Positions 31,636 through 40,479 of a stretch of 64,000 nucleotides of DNA are shown piece after piece. The notes under the pieces were generated by a model. It ran no database searches. It saw nothing but the letters and a program-made list of their open reading frames with translations, and was not told the origin of the DNA. The stretch is from Vulcanisaeta sp. JCM 14467. Lineage in GTDB: Archaea; Thermoproteota; Thermoprotei; Thermoproteales; Thermocladiaceae. Positions within the stretch are counted from its first letter, which is position 1; every line of letters starts with the position of its first letter. Location of the stretch: the NCBI RefSeq assembly GCF_001316245.1, contig NZ_BBDM01000001.1, forward strand, positions 248,001 to 312,000. The letters are read 5' to 3'. The translations under genes were made by a program, and so were the position numbers.

Positions 31636-32091
31636 ATGTATTACGAGAATAATACAAGAAAAATAAACAGACAAAAAAGAGGAGACCTAAGTGGACCAAT
31701 ATACACAATACTTATGATAGTCTTCGTAATAGTGGCAGCCATCATGCTCTACAACTACTTCCAATCAAGAACCTCAGTACTAACAACACAGGCACAAATA
31801 AGCATTGTCAACCCACAACTGGCTGGTGACGTATACTCAATAACCATTGAGAACATAGGAACAACACCAGTAACCATAACATCAATAGCACTATATCCGC
31901 AAAACGCGCAAACACCCATAGTAAAACAAACATTAAGCAACCCAATAACGCTAAACCCAGGTCAATCAACGAGCATTATCGGAACAACATCAACGCCATT
32001 CATAACCGGGGATAAGTACATAGTGGTTGTCGAGGGCTATACAAACGGCGGTCAGGAAGTGGCGGCAGAAAGTATAGCGATTTCTCAATAA
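31636..32091 (+). CDS. Type IV pilin-like protein with class III signal peptide
   Basis: 151 residues. The start is basic and hydrophilic (RKINRQKRG) followed by DLSGPIYTILMIVFVIVAA, matching a prepilin peptidase site just after KRG and a hydrophobic assembly helix. The rest is a beta-sandwich-like domain (SITIENIGTTPVTITSIALYP, LNPGQSTSIIGTT) common in archaeal pilins. Likely subunit of the fibre built by the neighbouring ATPase and the platform protein at 36191. Confidence 0.78.
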   Translation: MYYENNTRKINRQKRGDLSGPIYTILMIVFVIVAAIMLYNYFQSRTSVLTTQAQISIVNPQLAGDVYSITIENIGTTPVTITSIALYPQNAQTPIVKQTLSNPITLNPGQSTSIIGTTSTPFITGDKYIVVVEGYTNGGQEVAAESIAISQ

Positions 32092-32162
32092 TTAATGATT
32101 ACTTGAATTAAAAATCGTCAAAATCACGTTAGTGGCTTATATCTTCAATTGAGATGCATTAA

Positions 32163-33485
32163 TTGATGAGCAATTACATGGTTAGTGTTGACATAGATGG
32201 TTTCACCTTTAAAGTATCAGTATCAATAATCGCAAAGGAGGGCACGTACTATTACATTGTTAAGGAGCCTAAATGCGACACACAGTGCATGGACCTAAGG
32301 AGTAAGGTCATTGATTTCATGAGGCAGCGAAACGTCTCAATATTCGATGCAATAGGTGAAGTATTGAATGACCTAAGCAATAAGCAGTTAATGGAGTCAG
32401 TGATTTACTACCTACTAAGGGACTTAAGGAGTTACGGGCCAATAACCGTGCCCCTATTCGACCCCAACATCGAGGAGGTCGAACTCAATAATTGGTCATA
32501 CCCAATAACCGTCGTCCACAGGGACTTCCCAGGAATTAGGTTAGTGACGAATATTAGGTTTAACTCCGAGGTTGAGGCCAGGGACTTCATAATGGGTATT
32601 AGCAGGAAGGGCTTGCCCAGGTCCGTCTCGTTAATGAAACCATACCTAGAGACAATACTACCAGAGGGTCATAGATTCACTGGAACGATTGGTGAAATAA
32701 CGATAGGTCCAACCTTCAGCATTAGGAAATTCCCACCACAACCATTAACTCTCGAGGAGTTAGTACTAAGGGGTACACTAAAGCCAAGCGCCGCTGCCTA
32801 CCTATGGCTTATTGCTGAACTTAAGGGCTTCATAATGATTAGTGGACCTATGAGCAGTGGAAAGACAACACTACTAAGCGCATTGGCTGGTAAACTACCC
32901 ACTTACTCGAAGATCGTGACCATAGAGGACACGCCAGAGATACGCCTACCACACCCACACTGGGTTAGAATGTTCACTAGGGAGAACGAGGATGAAAAAT
33001 CTAGGATAAGCATGTTCGACCTCGTTAAGCTAGCCGTGAGGTATAGGCCTGACTACATAATAGTTGGCGAGGTTAGGGGTGAGGAGGTCCATGCATTATT
33101 CCAAGCCTCAGCACTGGGCCACGGCATGTTAACCACATTCCACGCATCAACACCGGAGGAATTACTAATAAGGTTAACAAACCCACCATTAAACGTAAAC
33201 TACGGCAATCTACAATTACTATCAAGTGTCGTATTTATGACCATTAGGAATGGTAAGCGAGTAATCAATGACATAGTCGAGCCGGTAATAAACAATGGCT
33301 CAATAGAGTTCCGAAGCGTCCTAACAAATTCAGGAGATGTTGACCTGAAGAAAAGCATCAAATTAAGAGCATTTGAGAAGGCATACGGAATAGACATTAA
33401 TGAAGAATTAACTAAAAGGGAACAGCTACTTAGAAACAGTAGTAATACTGATTATGAAATTGAGGAACTAACCATAAGCAAGTAA
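32163..33485 (+). CDS. Type II/IV secretion system ATPase (GspE/ArlI family)
   Basis: Hexameric ATPase that powers pilus assembly at the inner face of the membrane. 440 residues. The N-terminal half contains LRDLRSYGPITVPLFDPNIEEVE. Walker A is GPMSSGKTTLLSAL, Asp box VTIEDTPEIRLPHPHWV, Walker B/His box YIIVGEVRGEEVHALFQASALGHGMLTTFHA. All catalytic motifs are intact. It ends next to the SRP RNA gene on the opposite strand. Confidence 0.9.
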   Translation: MMSNYMVSVDIDGFTFKVSVSIIAKEGTYYYIVKEPKCDTQCMDLRSKVIDFMRQRNVSIFDAIGEVLNDLSNKQLMESVIYYLLRDLRSYGPITVPLFDPNIEEVELNNWSYPITVVHRDFPGIRLVTNIRFNSEVEARDFIMGISRKGLPRSVSLMKPYLETILPEGHRFTGTIGEITIGPTFSIRKFPPQPLTLEELVLRGTLKPSAAAYLWLIAELKGFIMISGPMSSGKTTLLSALAGKLPTYSKIVTIEDTPEIRLPHPHWVRMFTRENEDEKSRISMFDLVKLAVRYRPDYIIVGEVRGEEVHALFQASALGHGMLTTFHASTPEELLIRLTNPPLNVNYGNLQLLSSVVFMTIRNGKRVINDIVEPVINNGSIEFRSVLTNSGDVDLKKSIKLRAFEKAYGIDINEELTKREQLLRNSSNTDYEIEELTISK

Positions 33486-33503
33486 TAATCATAACAGGAC
33501 ATT

Positions 33504-33830
33504 AAGGCGGGACCCAACCCCACGTATTGGCCTACACGATAGGCCAGGGTTTCCACCGGCCCATTCTCCAACCGGCAGCCCCCTGAACGCGCCCACCCCG
33601 ACTTAGGGCCGCTCCCTCCCGGGCCTAACCCGGTTCGCCGGGTTCCGCAGCCGGTCAACCCTACGGTTGGCCGGTTACGGCGTGGACGCCCCAGGGGACC
33701 GGTTATCATCGAGGTACCGGTGGTCCCTGACCTACCGTATAGGCCAATACGTGGGTTTCGGCCTCCGAACCCATCGGCCTGGGTTTCGCCCAGGGGAGGG
33801 TTGGGTTAGACCCTCCAGGCCTGGTCCCTA
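33504..33830 (-). ncRNA. Signal recognition particle RNA (7S RNA)
   Basis: A GC-rich block in an AT-rich region. On the minus strand the S-domain core reads GAACCGGGTTAGGCCCGGGA followed by GGGAGCGGCC, the helix 8 pattern (GGNNAGGCCCGGAAGGGAGCNGCC). Long-range helix 5 pairs CCCACGTATTGGCCTATACG (about 33755-33736) with CGTGTAGGCCAATACGTGGG (about 33539-33520). Helix 1 pairs GGGACC (33828-33823) with GGTCCC (514-509 of 33 kb). Alu-like hairpins CCTGGGCGAAACCCAGG and TGGGTTCGGAGGCCGAAACCCA lie near the 5' end. Length of about 327 nt fits archaeal SRP RNA. Ends are approximate. Confidence 0.88.
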
Positions 33831-33850
33831 TTCTTGCCTTGTTTATGGGA

Positions 33851-33861
33851 AAATAAATCTT
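33851..33861 (-). promoter_or_regulatory. TATA box of SRP RNA gene
   Basis: AGATTTATTTT on the minus strand is centred about 26 nt before the predicted 5' end of the SRP RNA, in the short AT-rich spacer shared with the divergent gene at 33914. Confidence 0.5.
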
Positions 33862-33913
33862 TTCCATTGAATGTGGGCGGTAAGTTTATTTTGCTGTTTT
33901 CGATAGTTGGTTG

Positions 33914-34525
33914 ATGGGTGGTTCTGTCGTTGAGGAGTTCGTTAAAGGGTTGATTGGTGGCGTTGGTGATAGTGTTGCTAAGGAGGTTATTAGGATCGGT
34001 TATGCCGTTGCTTCCTTCGTTATTTACGGCGTGGCATCGCTCATGAGGGAGGGTAGGGGTTCTAGGCTTTCCCTGGTTATTTCTCTATCGAGGATTTTCA
34101 ATGCTAATTTTATGAGGGATGTTTTTGAGGTTCTCTTTGCTTCTCAGGGTGATGGTGATGACGTGATTGATGCTGCGGGTATTGTCTCTGAGACTTACAT
34201 GATTAAGTTGATCTACGGTAATGAGGAGAGGAGGGCTAGGCCTGGTTTCCTGAGGCCTGTTAAGGTTGATCATAGTGTGTATGTGGCTGTTTATAATGAT
34301 GTGAGGAGTTATATCGATGATTTTGAGGGTAGGAATAACATTGCCTTTGGGCTTATTGGTAATGTAATGGCCATTTTACTATCCACCATTGTAATAATGT
34401 TGATCATTGGCATGTGCCAGGGCGTGAGGAGTGAGGGTTACCCTGATGGTATTAGGGACTTCCTTGATTATGCGCTCACGCAGAGTACGCATATGGCGTT
34501 GTCCGAGTTGCTTAGTCATGGTTAG
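33914..34525 (+). CDS. Unknown membrane protein near pilus genes
   Basis: About 203 residues. Hydrophobic segments: a weaker one early (IGYAVASFVIYGVASLM) and a strong one late (FGLIGNVMAILLSTIVIMLII). The region between is soluble and includes FLRPVKVDHSVYVAVYNDV. The ATG at 33914 is 27 nt from a TATA-like TAAGTTTATTT, so a leaderless start; a TTG at 33911 is in frame. It is followed 30 nt later by a second unknown gene. No family recognised; context hints at the pilus or at membrane biology. Confidence 0.7.
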   Translation: MGGSVVEEFVKGLIGGVGDSVAKEVIRIGYAVASFVIYGVASLMREGRGSRLSLVISLSRIFNANFMRDVFEVLFASQGDGDDVIDAAGIVSETYMIKLIYGNEERRARPGFLRPVKVDHSVYVAVYNDVRSYIDDFEGRNNIAFGLIGNVMAILLSTIVIMLIIGMCQGVRSEGYPDGIRDFLDYALTQSTHMALSELLSHG

Positions 34526-34555
34526 GAATTTAACTGGGTATTAACTGGGTAGTGC

Positions 34556-35034
34556 GTGGTCGATGGGGTTATTGAGGCTAGGGATTACGTGGCTCAATTA
34601 ATTAGTAAGGGTTGGTTTAGGCATGCGGTTGGTGAGCGTGGTGTTAGGTACATAGTTGAGTTATTGAGGTTTGTGGACCTTAATTACAGGGAGTGCTCCG
34701 TGAATCTCGACCTTAACTTCTTAATGAATCTATTGGATGATTACTACAATATGGAGAGTAGGATTAGGTACTTCATTAGGGAGATAATGAGGGTTCAGGG
34801 TTATGATTCCGTAGCCAGGCAATTAATTAATGCTACCCAGTACTACCGCCTGACCTTAGGGAGTTCCTGGACAACATCGCTAAGTCACTGCCCTCAGACG
34901 CCGCACCTGGGGCCCTGATTGAGCAGGCAGTTAATGAGTTGTTGAAGGGTCTGGAGGATTTTAGGGAGAGGCTGATTTCAATAGTTAATGTTGCCAAGTC
35001 CCAATGCCCTAAAGCTTATAACCAAACCTCCTAA
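34556..35034 (+). CDS. Unknown helical protein, frameshifted
   Basis: About 159 residues after restoring one C near 34849 ([20 protein letters not shown]). It starts at GTG 34556 ([19 protein letters not shown]). Almost wholly alpha-helical by composition, no membrane segment, ends [12 protein letters not shown]. Co-directional with the membrane protein at 33914, so a partner is plausible. Its last 26 nt overlap the convergent adenosine-specific kinase-family gene. No family recognised. Confidence 0.66.
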
Positions 35035-35506
35035 CCAACTCCCTACGCTCCTTAATATCGGCATCACCCTCAATACCAAGTGGTGAGTGACCATCGACAA
35101 CACCAACAACACCCCTCCTCTCAGGCGCTATCTCGGCAATAATCACGGAGAGAGGATTTGCTGTGGCGGCGTATATATTGACGACCTCGACTACGTGCTT
35201 CAGGGCGTTCAATACATTTATTGGCCATGCATTCCTCAGGTAAATCACGAAGGTGTGCCCGGCGGCTATTCTCCTACAGAGTTCTATGGCTAGTTTTCTC
35301 AACTCCTCGTCAGTCCCCTCATGCCTAATCAACCTCTTGCCAGACGCCTCGCAAAAGGCTAGTCCAAACTTTATGTTTGGTACTGAGTTCACTAGGGCTT
35401 CGTAAATGTCCTCTAGTGTCTTTATGAAGTGGCTGTGGCCTATTATTACGTTTGTGCCCTCTGGGATTGGTACGTCTATTACCTCGAACTTAATGCCCTG
35501 GGACAT
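35009..35506 (-). CDS. Adenosine-specific kinase family protein (DUF355)
   Basis: 165 residues matching the archaeal family named adenosine-specific kinase (PF04008) from a Pyrobaculum structure. Landmarks: [42 protein letters not shown], and the C-terminal [24 protein letters not shown]. The biochemical role is thinly supported in the family; name kept from annotation practice. Confidence 0.87.
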   Translation of the reverse strand: MSQGIKFEVIDVPIPEGTNVIIGHSHFIKTLEDIYEALVNSVPNIKFGLAFCEASGKRLIRHEGTDEELRKLAIELCRRIAAGHTFVIYLRNAWPINVLNALKHVVEVVNIYAATANPLSVIIAEIAPERRGVVGVVDGHSPLGIEGDADIKERRELVRRFGYKL

Positions 35507-35530
35507 TATGATTAATCACTGTGACATGCT

Positions 35531-35985
35531 TTAAGCATTACCGCCATGTAGCCTATTGATTATGTAGCCCAGGGTCTCGAACATCTTACCCGGCGTGTAT
35601 CCCTTCCTGGTCCTCTTTAAACGTACCCTGTTCTCGCCGTACACGATCCTCACGCTCTTCTTGGATATGCTTATTGTCACAGTCTTCATTAAGTCCACGT
35701 ATGGTTCATAAACGAACCTCTCGCCACTATACGTGTACCTGCCAAGGAATGTGTAGTAAGTGGTGTTTGTTATCTTGATTATCTTGCTAATAATGGGTGA
35801 GAAGGCGAATAGCAGCTTCTCATATTGCTCGTCCTCGAGCTTTTCGTAGTTATGTTCATTGATTATTGCCGATAGGATTACACCATTTATTGCCTGGGAT
35901 ATGAATAGGCCATTAGGCCAGTAATACTCAGTGCCCTAATGCCGTGACCCCTCGTGAAGGACATTAAGCCCGTGAGTACAGCCAT
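35531..35985 (-). CDS. Unknown protein, frameshifted
   Basis: About 151 residues after restoring one base near 35925. The ATG at 35985 gives MAVLTGLMSFTRGHGIRALS, then the frame moves to YYWPNGLFISQAINGVILSA, followed by RYTYSGERFVYEPYVDLMKT and a basic GYTPGKMFETLGYIINRLHGG. Each piece is too short or lacks a start, so the gene is easily missed. It begins 1 nt after the stop of the zinc-ribbon gene (TAAC-ATG), which suggests coupled translation. No family recognised. Confidence 0.6.
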
Positions 35986-35986
35986 G

Positions 35987-36139
35987 TTATTTAGCCTCTA
36001 GTGGTGTTCCATCCGCTGGGCATTTATAGAATGTCTTCTTTGCGCATGTTGGGCAGTATAGGGCGTGGCACTTTGGGCATACGTAATAATCATCGTACTT
36101 AAACAACTTCTTGCCGCACCTCCAGCACCTGCCAATCAC
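35987..36139 (-). CDS. Small zinc-binding protein, 50 residues
   Basis: Short ORF with GTG start (VIGRCWRCGKKL). Cysteines are arranged CWRC-x11-CPKC-x4-CPTC then YKC: enough ligands for one or two zinc sites, as in rubredoxin-like or RING-like ribbons. Starts are uncertain; a TTG further upstream is also in frame. It lies between the pilus platform gene (stop at 36191) and the unknown gene at 35985, likely one transcript. Confidence 0.62.
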   Translation of the reverse strand: MIGRCWRCGKKLFKYDDYYVCPKCHALYCPTCAKKTFYKCPADGTPLEAK

Positions 36140-36190
36140 TAGTCCTTGGTACGTACACAACTACGCATGGTTTCAGGCTATTTTAAAGTC

Positions 36191-37731
36191 TTACGCCAGC
36201 ACGGGTATTTCCACGGCCATGAGCATTAGCGCAAGCGTTAGCGGTATTGGCGCCACGTACTTAATCGTTGGGTTTATACTCAGGTTGTTTAGTAATGAGG
36301 AGAGTAACGTTACTGATAGGCTTATTATGTATGCCGTGAGTAGTAGGGGCGTTAGTACGGCGTTGATGCTTGGTATTGATAGACCAATTATTGTGTATGG
36401 CGCGTTTTTGAGGATTGAGGCTATTGTTGAGACTACAAACCTACTCACGTACGTGATTCCAGCAAATATCGCAGGCAATGAGTAGTTAAGTATTTGTAAT
36501 GACCTTGAACCGTAATTAATACTCATGATTATCGACTTTAACTCTAGGAATACCCCAACAAGCCTATCAAGTGCCTTTGATGGGGAACCGAGATTTGGCA
36601 TTTCCCTTAAAATGCCCATTGCGAATTTTATTAGCCATGGACCATCAACCTCAGCATTACTGATTTGACTTATCCTCCTTAGGTAAGTGATTAATGGGCG
36701 TGGGTATGGGTTATCAAGGACCCTCTCGAACACTGCACCTATGCTCACACCCGCCTTAACTATCTCCGAGATGTCACGCATTAGGTCTGGTAATGCCATC
36801 ACCGAGTCCTTCATATCATTCACCCTACGCGTTACTAAGACTGAGAATAGTAGGGTGGTAGCATTAATGATATTATTCCCCTGATTCCGAAATACATAAT
36901 TGAGAAGGCAGTAATTAATACTGAAGCACTCAATACTGCGTATATGTTCTTGTCATGCCTTAAATCCATGCGGATTATGTATGGTATTGACTGGTAAACC
37001 CTCACTATCATTGCTGGTAGTAATAGTGCCACGGCGGGCATTATGTATAGTATTGCATAGTTCATGCCGAGTACCGTCGTTATTATCACAAAGAGTATGA
37101 GTATGGTTAATGAGGATACGATTGCCACGACCACGTCTATTATCTGCCTTGATAATGAGGATAACTTATTACTTAATGTTGATAGGTAAATACCCTCAAC
37201 ACTCCTTACATAATTACTCAAGTCACCGCTATAACCCCATACGGATACGTACCCGTTTATGAACCTTTGAAACTCAATACTTGGGTGATACTTAGCCCTT
37301 AACTGCATGGCCCTCGTTATTGAGTTCGTGGTTAACGAATACCTCTTAATTAATGACCACTCCCTACTCATCCACTTAAGCCCGACCTTACCACTAACCT
37401 CAAATGCGTGGGTTATGTCCCCGCCAACATCATGTATTATATCGAGTAGGACCACGAAGAATGGCAACTCCCACTCCACATTCTCCTTAACCGAGTCCAC
37501 TGAGTATATTGCCCAAATCACCATAAGTAAAACAGGCAATGCAGGCATTGGTGTTAAGGCTAATGATAGTATTAATGACTTAGTGATTAAGTACACAATA
37601 AGAGGTATTGGTATTAATGAGTATGTCAAGACCTCAACTATTGATGATATTTTATAAACATCCCATGAATAGCCACCAATAAGTGCTTCCCTGCCTAGGT
37701 AATCCCTTAATACTCGCCCCAGCGTCTTCAC
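36191..37731 (-). CDS. Type IV pilus assembly membrane protein (TadC/ArlJ family), frameshifted
   Basis: Integral platform protein for a secretion ATPase. Two repeats of the T2SSF domain are expected and both are visible: ELPFFVVLLDIIHDVGGDI...HAFEVSGKVGLKWMSREW in the first half and ALPDLMRDISEIVKAGVSIGAVF...VLDNPYPRPL in the second. A single base is missing near 36860 (ISLMLTTLLFSVLVTRRVND). Restored length is about 513 residues with several membrane segments. Its natural partner ATPase is 3 kb away on the other strand (32163). Confidence 0.85.
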
Positions 37732-37763
37732 ATAATTTACTTCTCAATACGATTAATAAGGCA

Positions 37764-38651
37764 CTACGTGATTAATCCCTTAATTGCATTAGTTAATAAT
37801 TGATTGATATTGATGACTGAGTACTTCGTGGGTATTGTGTTAGAACATGTTATCGAGGAGACACCCACCTCAAACATCTTTGAATCCGCCATATTGAGCA
37901 ATAGGCAGTGCGTCGCTATTGCGTGGACCCTCACTGCGCCTAGAGCCTTGAGTATTTTCGTGGCTTCCATTATCGTGCCCCCAGTCGCTATTATGTCATC
38001 TATTATGAATACCTCCTTACCTGCAACATCAAGTTCCTTAGGCTTCATCGTAATCTCACCCGTGACCCTGTCACGGAACTTCTCAAGATAGCTAAATGAA
38101 GCCCCTAAGTACTCACTAACCTTCCTAACCCTCCATAGTGACCCAATGTCAGGGCTCAGTAGTACTAGTTTTTCAACTCCCCTAAGCCTATTCGCATATA
38201 ATTCGAATGGTTCAACATTAACGCACTGAGTATTGGCTATCCTAAAGGCCTCGGGCTTGTGGACGTCCACGGTGATTATCGATGAGGCACCAAGCGATGA
38301 TAATAATGACAGCATTATTTGAAGACTCACAGGCTCACCATCCCTAAACCTCCTATCCTGCCTTGAATACGGTAGGTAGGGGAGAACCACGTGGATTCGC
38401 TTAACCCCTAAGTCACGGGCTGCGTGAATCGCCAGCATTACCTGGATAAGCCTTGTGTTCTGTTCTGGATAGGCCCTCTGAATGAGTATTAAGCCGTCAT
38501 ATGTAGATAAATCAATGGGATACCTAATGTATGACTCACCGTCTGGGAATTGCTTCGTCTCGAGAACCACGTGGGTTAGCCCCAATGCATTAGCAATGTC
38601 ATTGCCCACATCCGAAGACCAGGGAAATGACGCAACTAGATACTTCGCCAC
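37764..38651 (-). CDS. prs: Ribose-phosphate pyrophosphokinase
   Basis: Makes PRPP from ribose 5-phosphate and ATP for nucleotide and amino acid synthesis. Motifs: TKQFPDGESYIRYP, PYLPYSRQDRRFRDGEPVS (ATP-binding flexible loop), TVDVHKPEAF and the PRPP loop FIIDDIIATGGTIMEA. 295 residues, intact. Upstream of and same strand as the pilus platform gene, 32 nt apart. Confidence 0.94.
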   Translation of the reverse strand: MAKYLVASFPWSSDVGNDIANALGLTHVVLETKQFPDGESYIRYPIDLSTYDGLILIQRAYPEQNTRLIQVMLAIHAARDLGVKRIHVVLPYLPYSRQDRRFRDGEPVSLQIMLSLLSSLGASSIITVDVHKPEAFRIANTQCVNVEPFELYANRLRGVEKLVLLSPDIGSLWRVRKVSEYLGASFSYLEKFRDRVTGEITMKPKELDVAGKEVFIIDDIIATGGTIMEATKILKALGAVRVHAIATHCLLLNMADSKMFEVGVSSITCSNTIPTKYSVININQLLTNAIKGLIT

Positions 38652-38689
38652 GATTAATTAACCAAACCTTGCCTTTTTAGAATTTATCT

Positions 38690-39124
38690 TCAGGGATCAT
38701 CAGGAGGCTGAACCTCATAGAGTCTCCTACCCCTCGACGTTTTAGGTGCCAACCAATCAATGAATCTCCTTGGATCGTTAGTCTCTACGATAAATGTTAT
38801 GGGACCCAGTGGGCTTTCATTTTCCTCGGTCACAAACGTGAGAACACCCGCGTACGCGGCCTGTTTGTGTAGGTGGAATACTACCCTATTACCATCAATA
38901 CCCCTCATTAGTATGGAACGTGCGCTATCCTCAATTCCCTGCTCCTTAATCAGGTTGTGCACCTTAATTAATGATTTAAAGCCATTACCCAGGGCAACTA
39001 TGTACTTCTTGCCCTCACTCCCCTCAATCCTTATCTCATCATAAATAAACACGTTGCTCAACGCCCTCCTGACCTTATCCTCATCCTCCGTGGGCCTGAC
39101 CTCAACCCAAACCTCAGCCTTCAC
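38690..39124 (-). CDS. UPF0201 family protein (DUF54)
   Basis: Conserved archaeal protein, 144 residues, with an L5-like alpha-beta fold by family knowledge. Landmarks: EVRPTEDEDKVRRALSNVF at the start, LHKQAAYAGVLTFVTEENESPLGPI at the end. RNA binding has been proposed for the family. Intact, 38 nt upstream of prs on the same strand. Confidence 0.88.
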   Translation of the reverse strand: MKAEVWVEVRPTEDEDKVRRALSNVFIYDEIRIEGSEGKKYIVALGNGFKSLIKVHNLIKEQGIEDSARSILMRGIDGNRVVFHLHKQAAYAGVLTFVTEENESPLGPITFIVETNDPRRFIDWLAPKTSRGRRLYEVQPPDDP

Positions 39125-39209
39125 GTAGTGACTAAGTACTACGGTGTTTTAAGGGTTTGGCTTCGTGCACATTAATCTTTAAATATTCAACTAGAGTTTG
39201 GGTCTCCGT

Positions 39210-39905
39210 ATGAAGACGCTGTTTTTCGAGGTACTCAATACATTGGTTAAGCTGACGCATTTTGAGACTGAGAGCGCCAGGCTGATCAAGGATGAACTGA
39301 ACATAAAGGCACCACTCGAGGAGTTGACTAATCAATTCAAGAAGGAGTGGGAGGATAGGTACAACATGTTGATTAGTAAGGGTGTCTATAGGTCGTTGAG
39401 ACAGTTGGCGAGGGAGACGATGATATCACTATTGAAGAAGTACTCACTAAGCCTAAGCCCCGCTGAGCTTGATTACTTCGGCAATGCATTATCGTCGCTC
39501 GTGGTCGAGACCTCGGAACTCTACCCAGACGTGGTTAATGCCATAAACTCACTGGCTCAGATGAATGTGCCCATGTACATACTCACGAACTTGGATAATG
39601 ACGTGGCAAAGAAGATACTACTGAAGAATAACCTATTGAGGTACTTCAAGGGTGTCGTCAGCTCTGACCTGACTAAGGTTGGTAAACCAGCCGTTAAGAT
39701 ATTCCAAGCCGCCCTAAACAGGGCTGGTGTCTCGCCAAGTGACGCCTTAATTGTTAGTGGATTGATTGAGGATGTTATTGGCGCTAAGTTTCTCGACTTA
39801 AAGGTGATATTTGTGAGGAGGATGAATGCGCAATTGCCCGTTAAGCCATTCTATGAGATAGACTCGCTAGCACAATTGCCAGAAATAATAAGTAAATTCA
39901 CCTAG
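39210..39905 (+). CDS. HAD-superfamily-like protein lacking the catalytic nucleophile
   Basis: 231 residues with the haloacid dehalogenase cap and core layout. Motif I, normally FDxxNTL with Asp nucleophile, reads FFEVLNTLV: the Asp is Glu (GAG codon). Motif II is TNLD, the Lys motif is KVGKPAVKIFQ, and motif IV, normally GDxxxxDxxGA, reads SGLIEDVIGAK, so the first Asp is also gone. The fold is clear but phosphatase activity is doubtful. The ATG at 39210 (MKTLFFEV) is the better start; a GTG/ATG region at 39198 adds MGLR. Its last 39 nt overlap eL13. Confidence 0.82.
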   Translation: MKTLFFEVLNTLVKLTHFETESARLIKDELNIKAPLEELTNQFKKEWEDRYNMLISKGVYRSLRQLARETMISLLKKYSLSLSPAELDYFGNALSSLVVETSELYPDVVNAINSLAQMNVPMYILTNLDNDVAKKILLKNNLLRYFKGVVSSDLTKVGKPAVKIFQAALNRAGVSPSDALIVSGLIEDVIGAKFLDLKVIFVRRMNAQLPVKPFYEIDSLAQLPEIISKFT

Positions 39906-40379
39906 TTTAATGGCCACCCTTAGCCTGACAGTCTCGTGCCTCCTCTTCTCAGCCCTCTCTCTAGCCTTCTTCTTCCACTTATGCACGTGCGTCTCCCTCA
40001 ATTTAACGCTCATTAAACCCCTCATCCTACGACCGGCTGGCGTCAATGCCCTGAAGACCCTACCCCTCTTACGCTTGATCTTAATAGCCTTGGGCAGTGC
40101 GGGCTCGGGCGGTAATGCCTCACCCTTAATGATCTTACTCAACCAATCCCTAAGTCTCTGCACGTTAACGTCCCAGACAGTATCCCTATTGGTATCAACC
40201 CTAATACCCAATAGCCTAGCCTCATCAACCGTCAAACCAACAGCCCTAACCTCACCAATTGAGTAACCCCTACCAACCCTCCACTCACTACCCAAAACAC
40301 CACCACTACTAATCAGCCTTGGTCTCTTAACGAGCGGTTCCGGCGGTGGTAGTACTGGTGGTTGCGTTGCTTGCGACAT
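39867..40379 (-). CDS. rpl13e: Ribosomal protein eL13
   Basis: Recognised from SEWRVGRGYSIGEVRAVGLTVDEARLLGIRVD and the following VNVQRLRDWLSKII, the L13e core; a basic C-terminal extension (KIKRKRGRVFRALTPAGRR...HKWKKKARERAEKRRHE) is longer than in Sulfolobus. The ATG at 40379 (MSQATQPPVL) is 28 nt from a TATA box, so leaderless. The final FTYYFWQLC looks unlike a ribosomal tail and overlaps the HAD gene by 39 nt; a nearby indel could mean the true stop is about 39907. Confidence 0.86.
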   Translation of the reverse strand: MSQATQPPVLPPPEPLVKRPRLISSGGVLGSEWRVGRGYSIGEVRAVGLTVDEARLLGIRVDTNRDTVWDVNVQRLRDWLSKIIKGEALPPEPALPKAIKIKRKRGRVFRALTPAGRRMRGLMSVKLRETHVHKWKKKARERAEKRRHETVRLRVAIKLGEFTYYFWQLC

Positions 40380-40402
40380 CCCATGCACGTAATCAACACC
40401 CC

Positions 40403-40411
40403 CTTTATAAG
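40403..40411 (-). promoter_or_regulatory. TATA box of eL13 gene
   Basis: CTTATAAAG on the minus strand is centred 28 nt before the ATG at 40379, supporting that start over the in-frame codon at 40427. Confidence 0.6.
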
Positions 40412-40479
40412 CATTAATACCTCCCATGGCATCGCCGGAGAGAATGCTTAATTAGTGCAGGGTCTCTAGGTCTAAGCCA

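Noticed and set aside
33452-33870. ORFs of 67-85 residues on both strands rich in Gly, Pro and Arg
   Set aside because: They lie inside the SRP RNA; the GC-rich structure and pairing explain the sequence, and their composition is unlike any neighbour.
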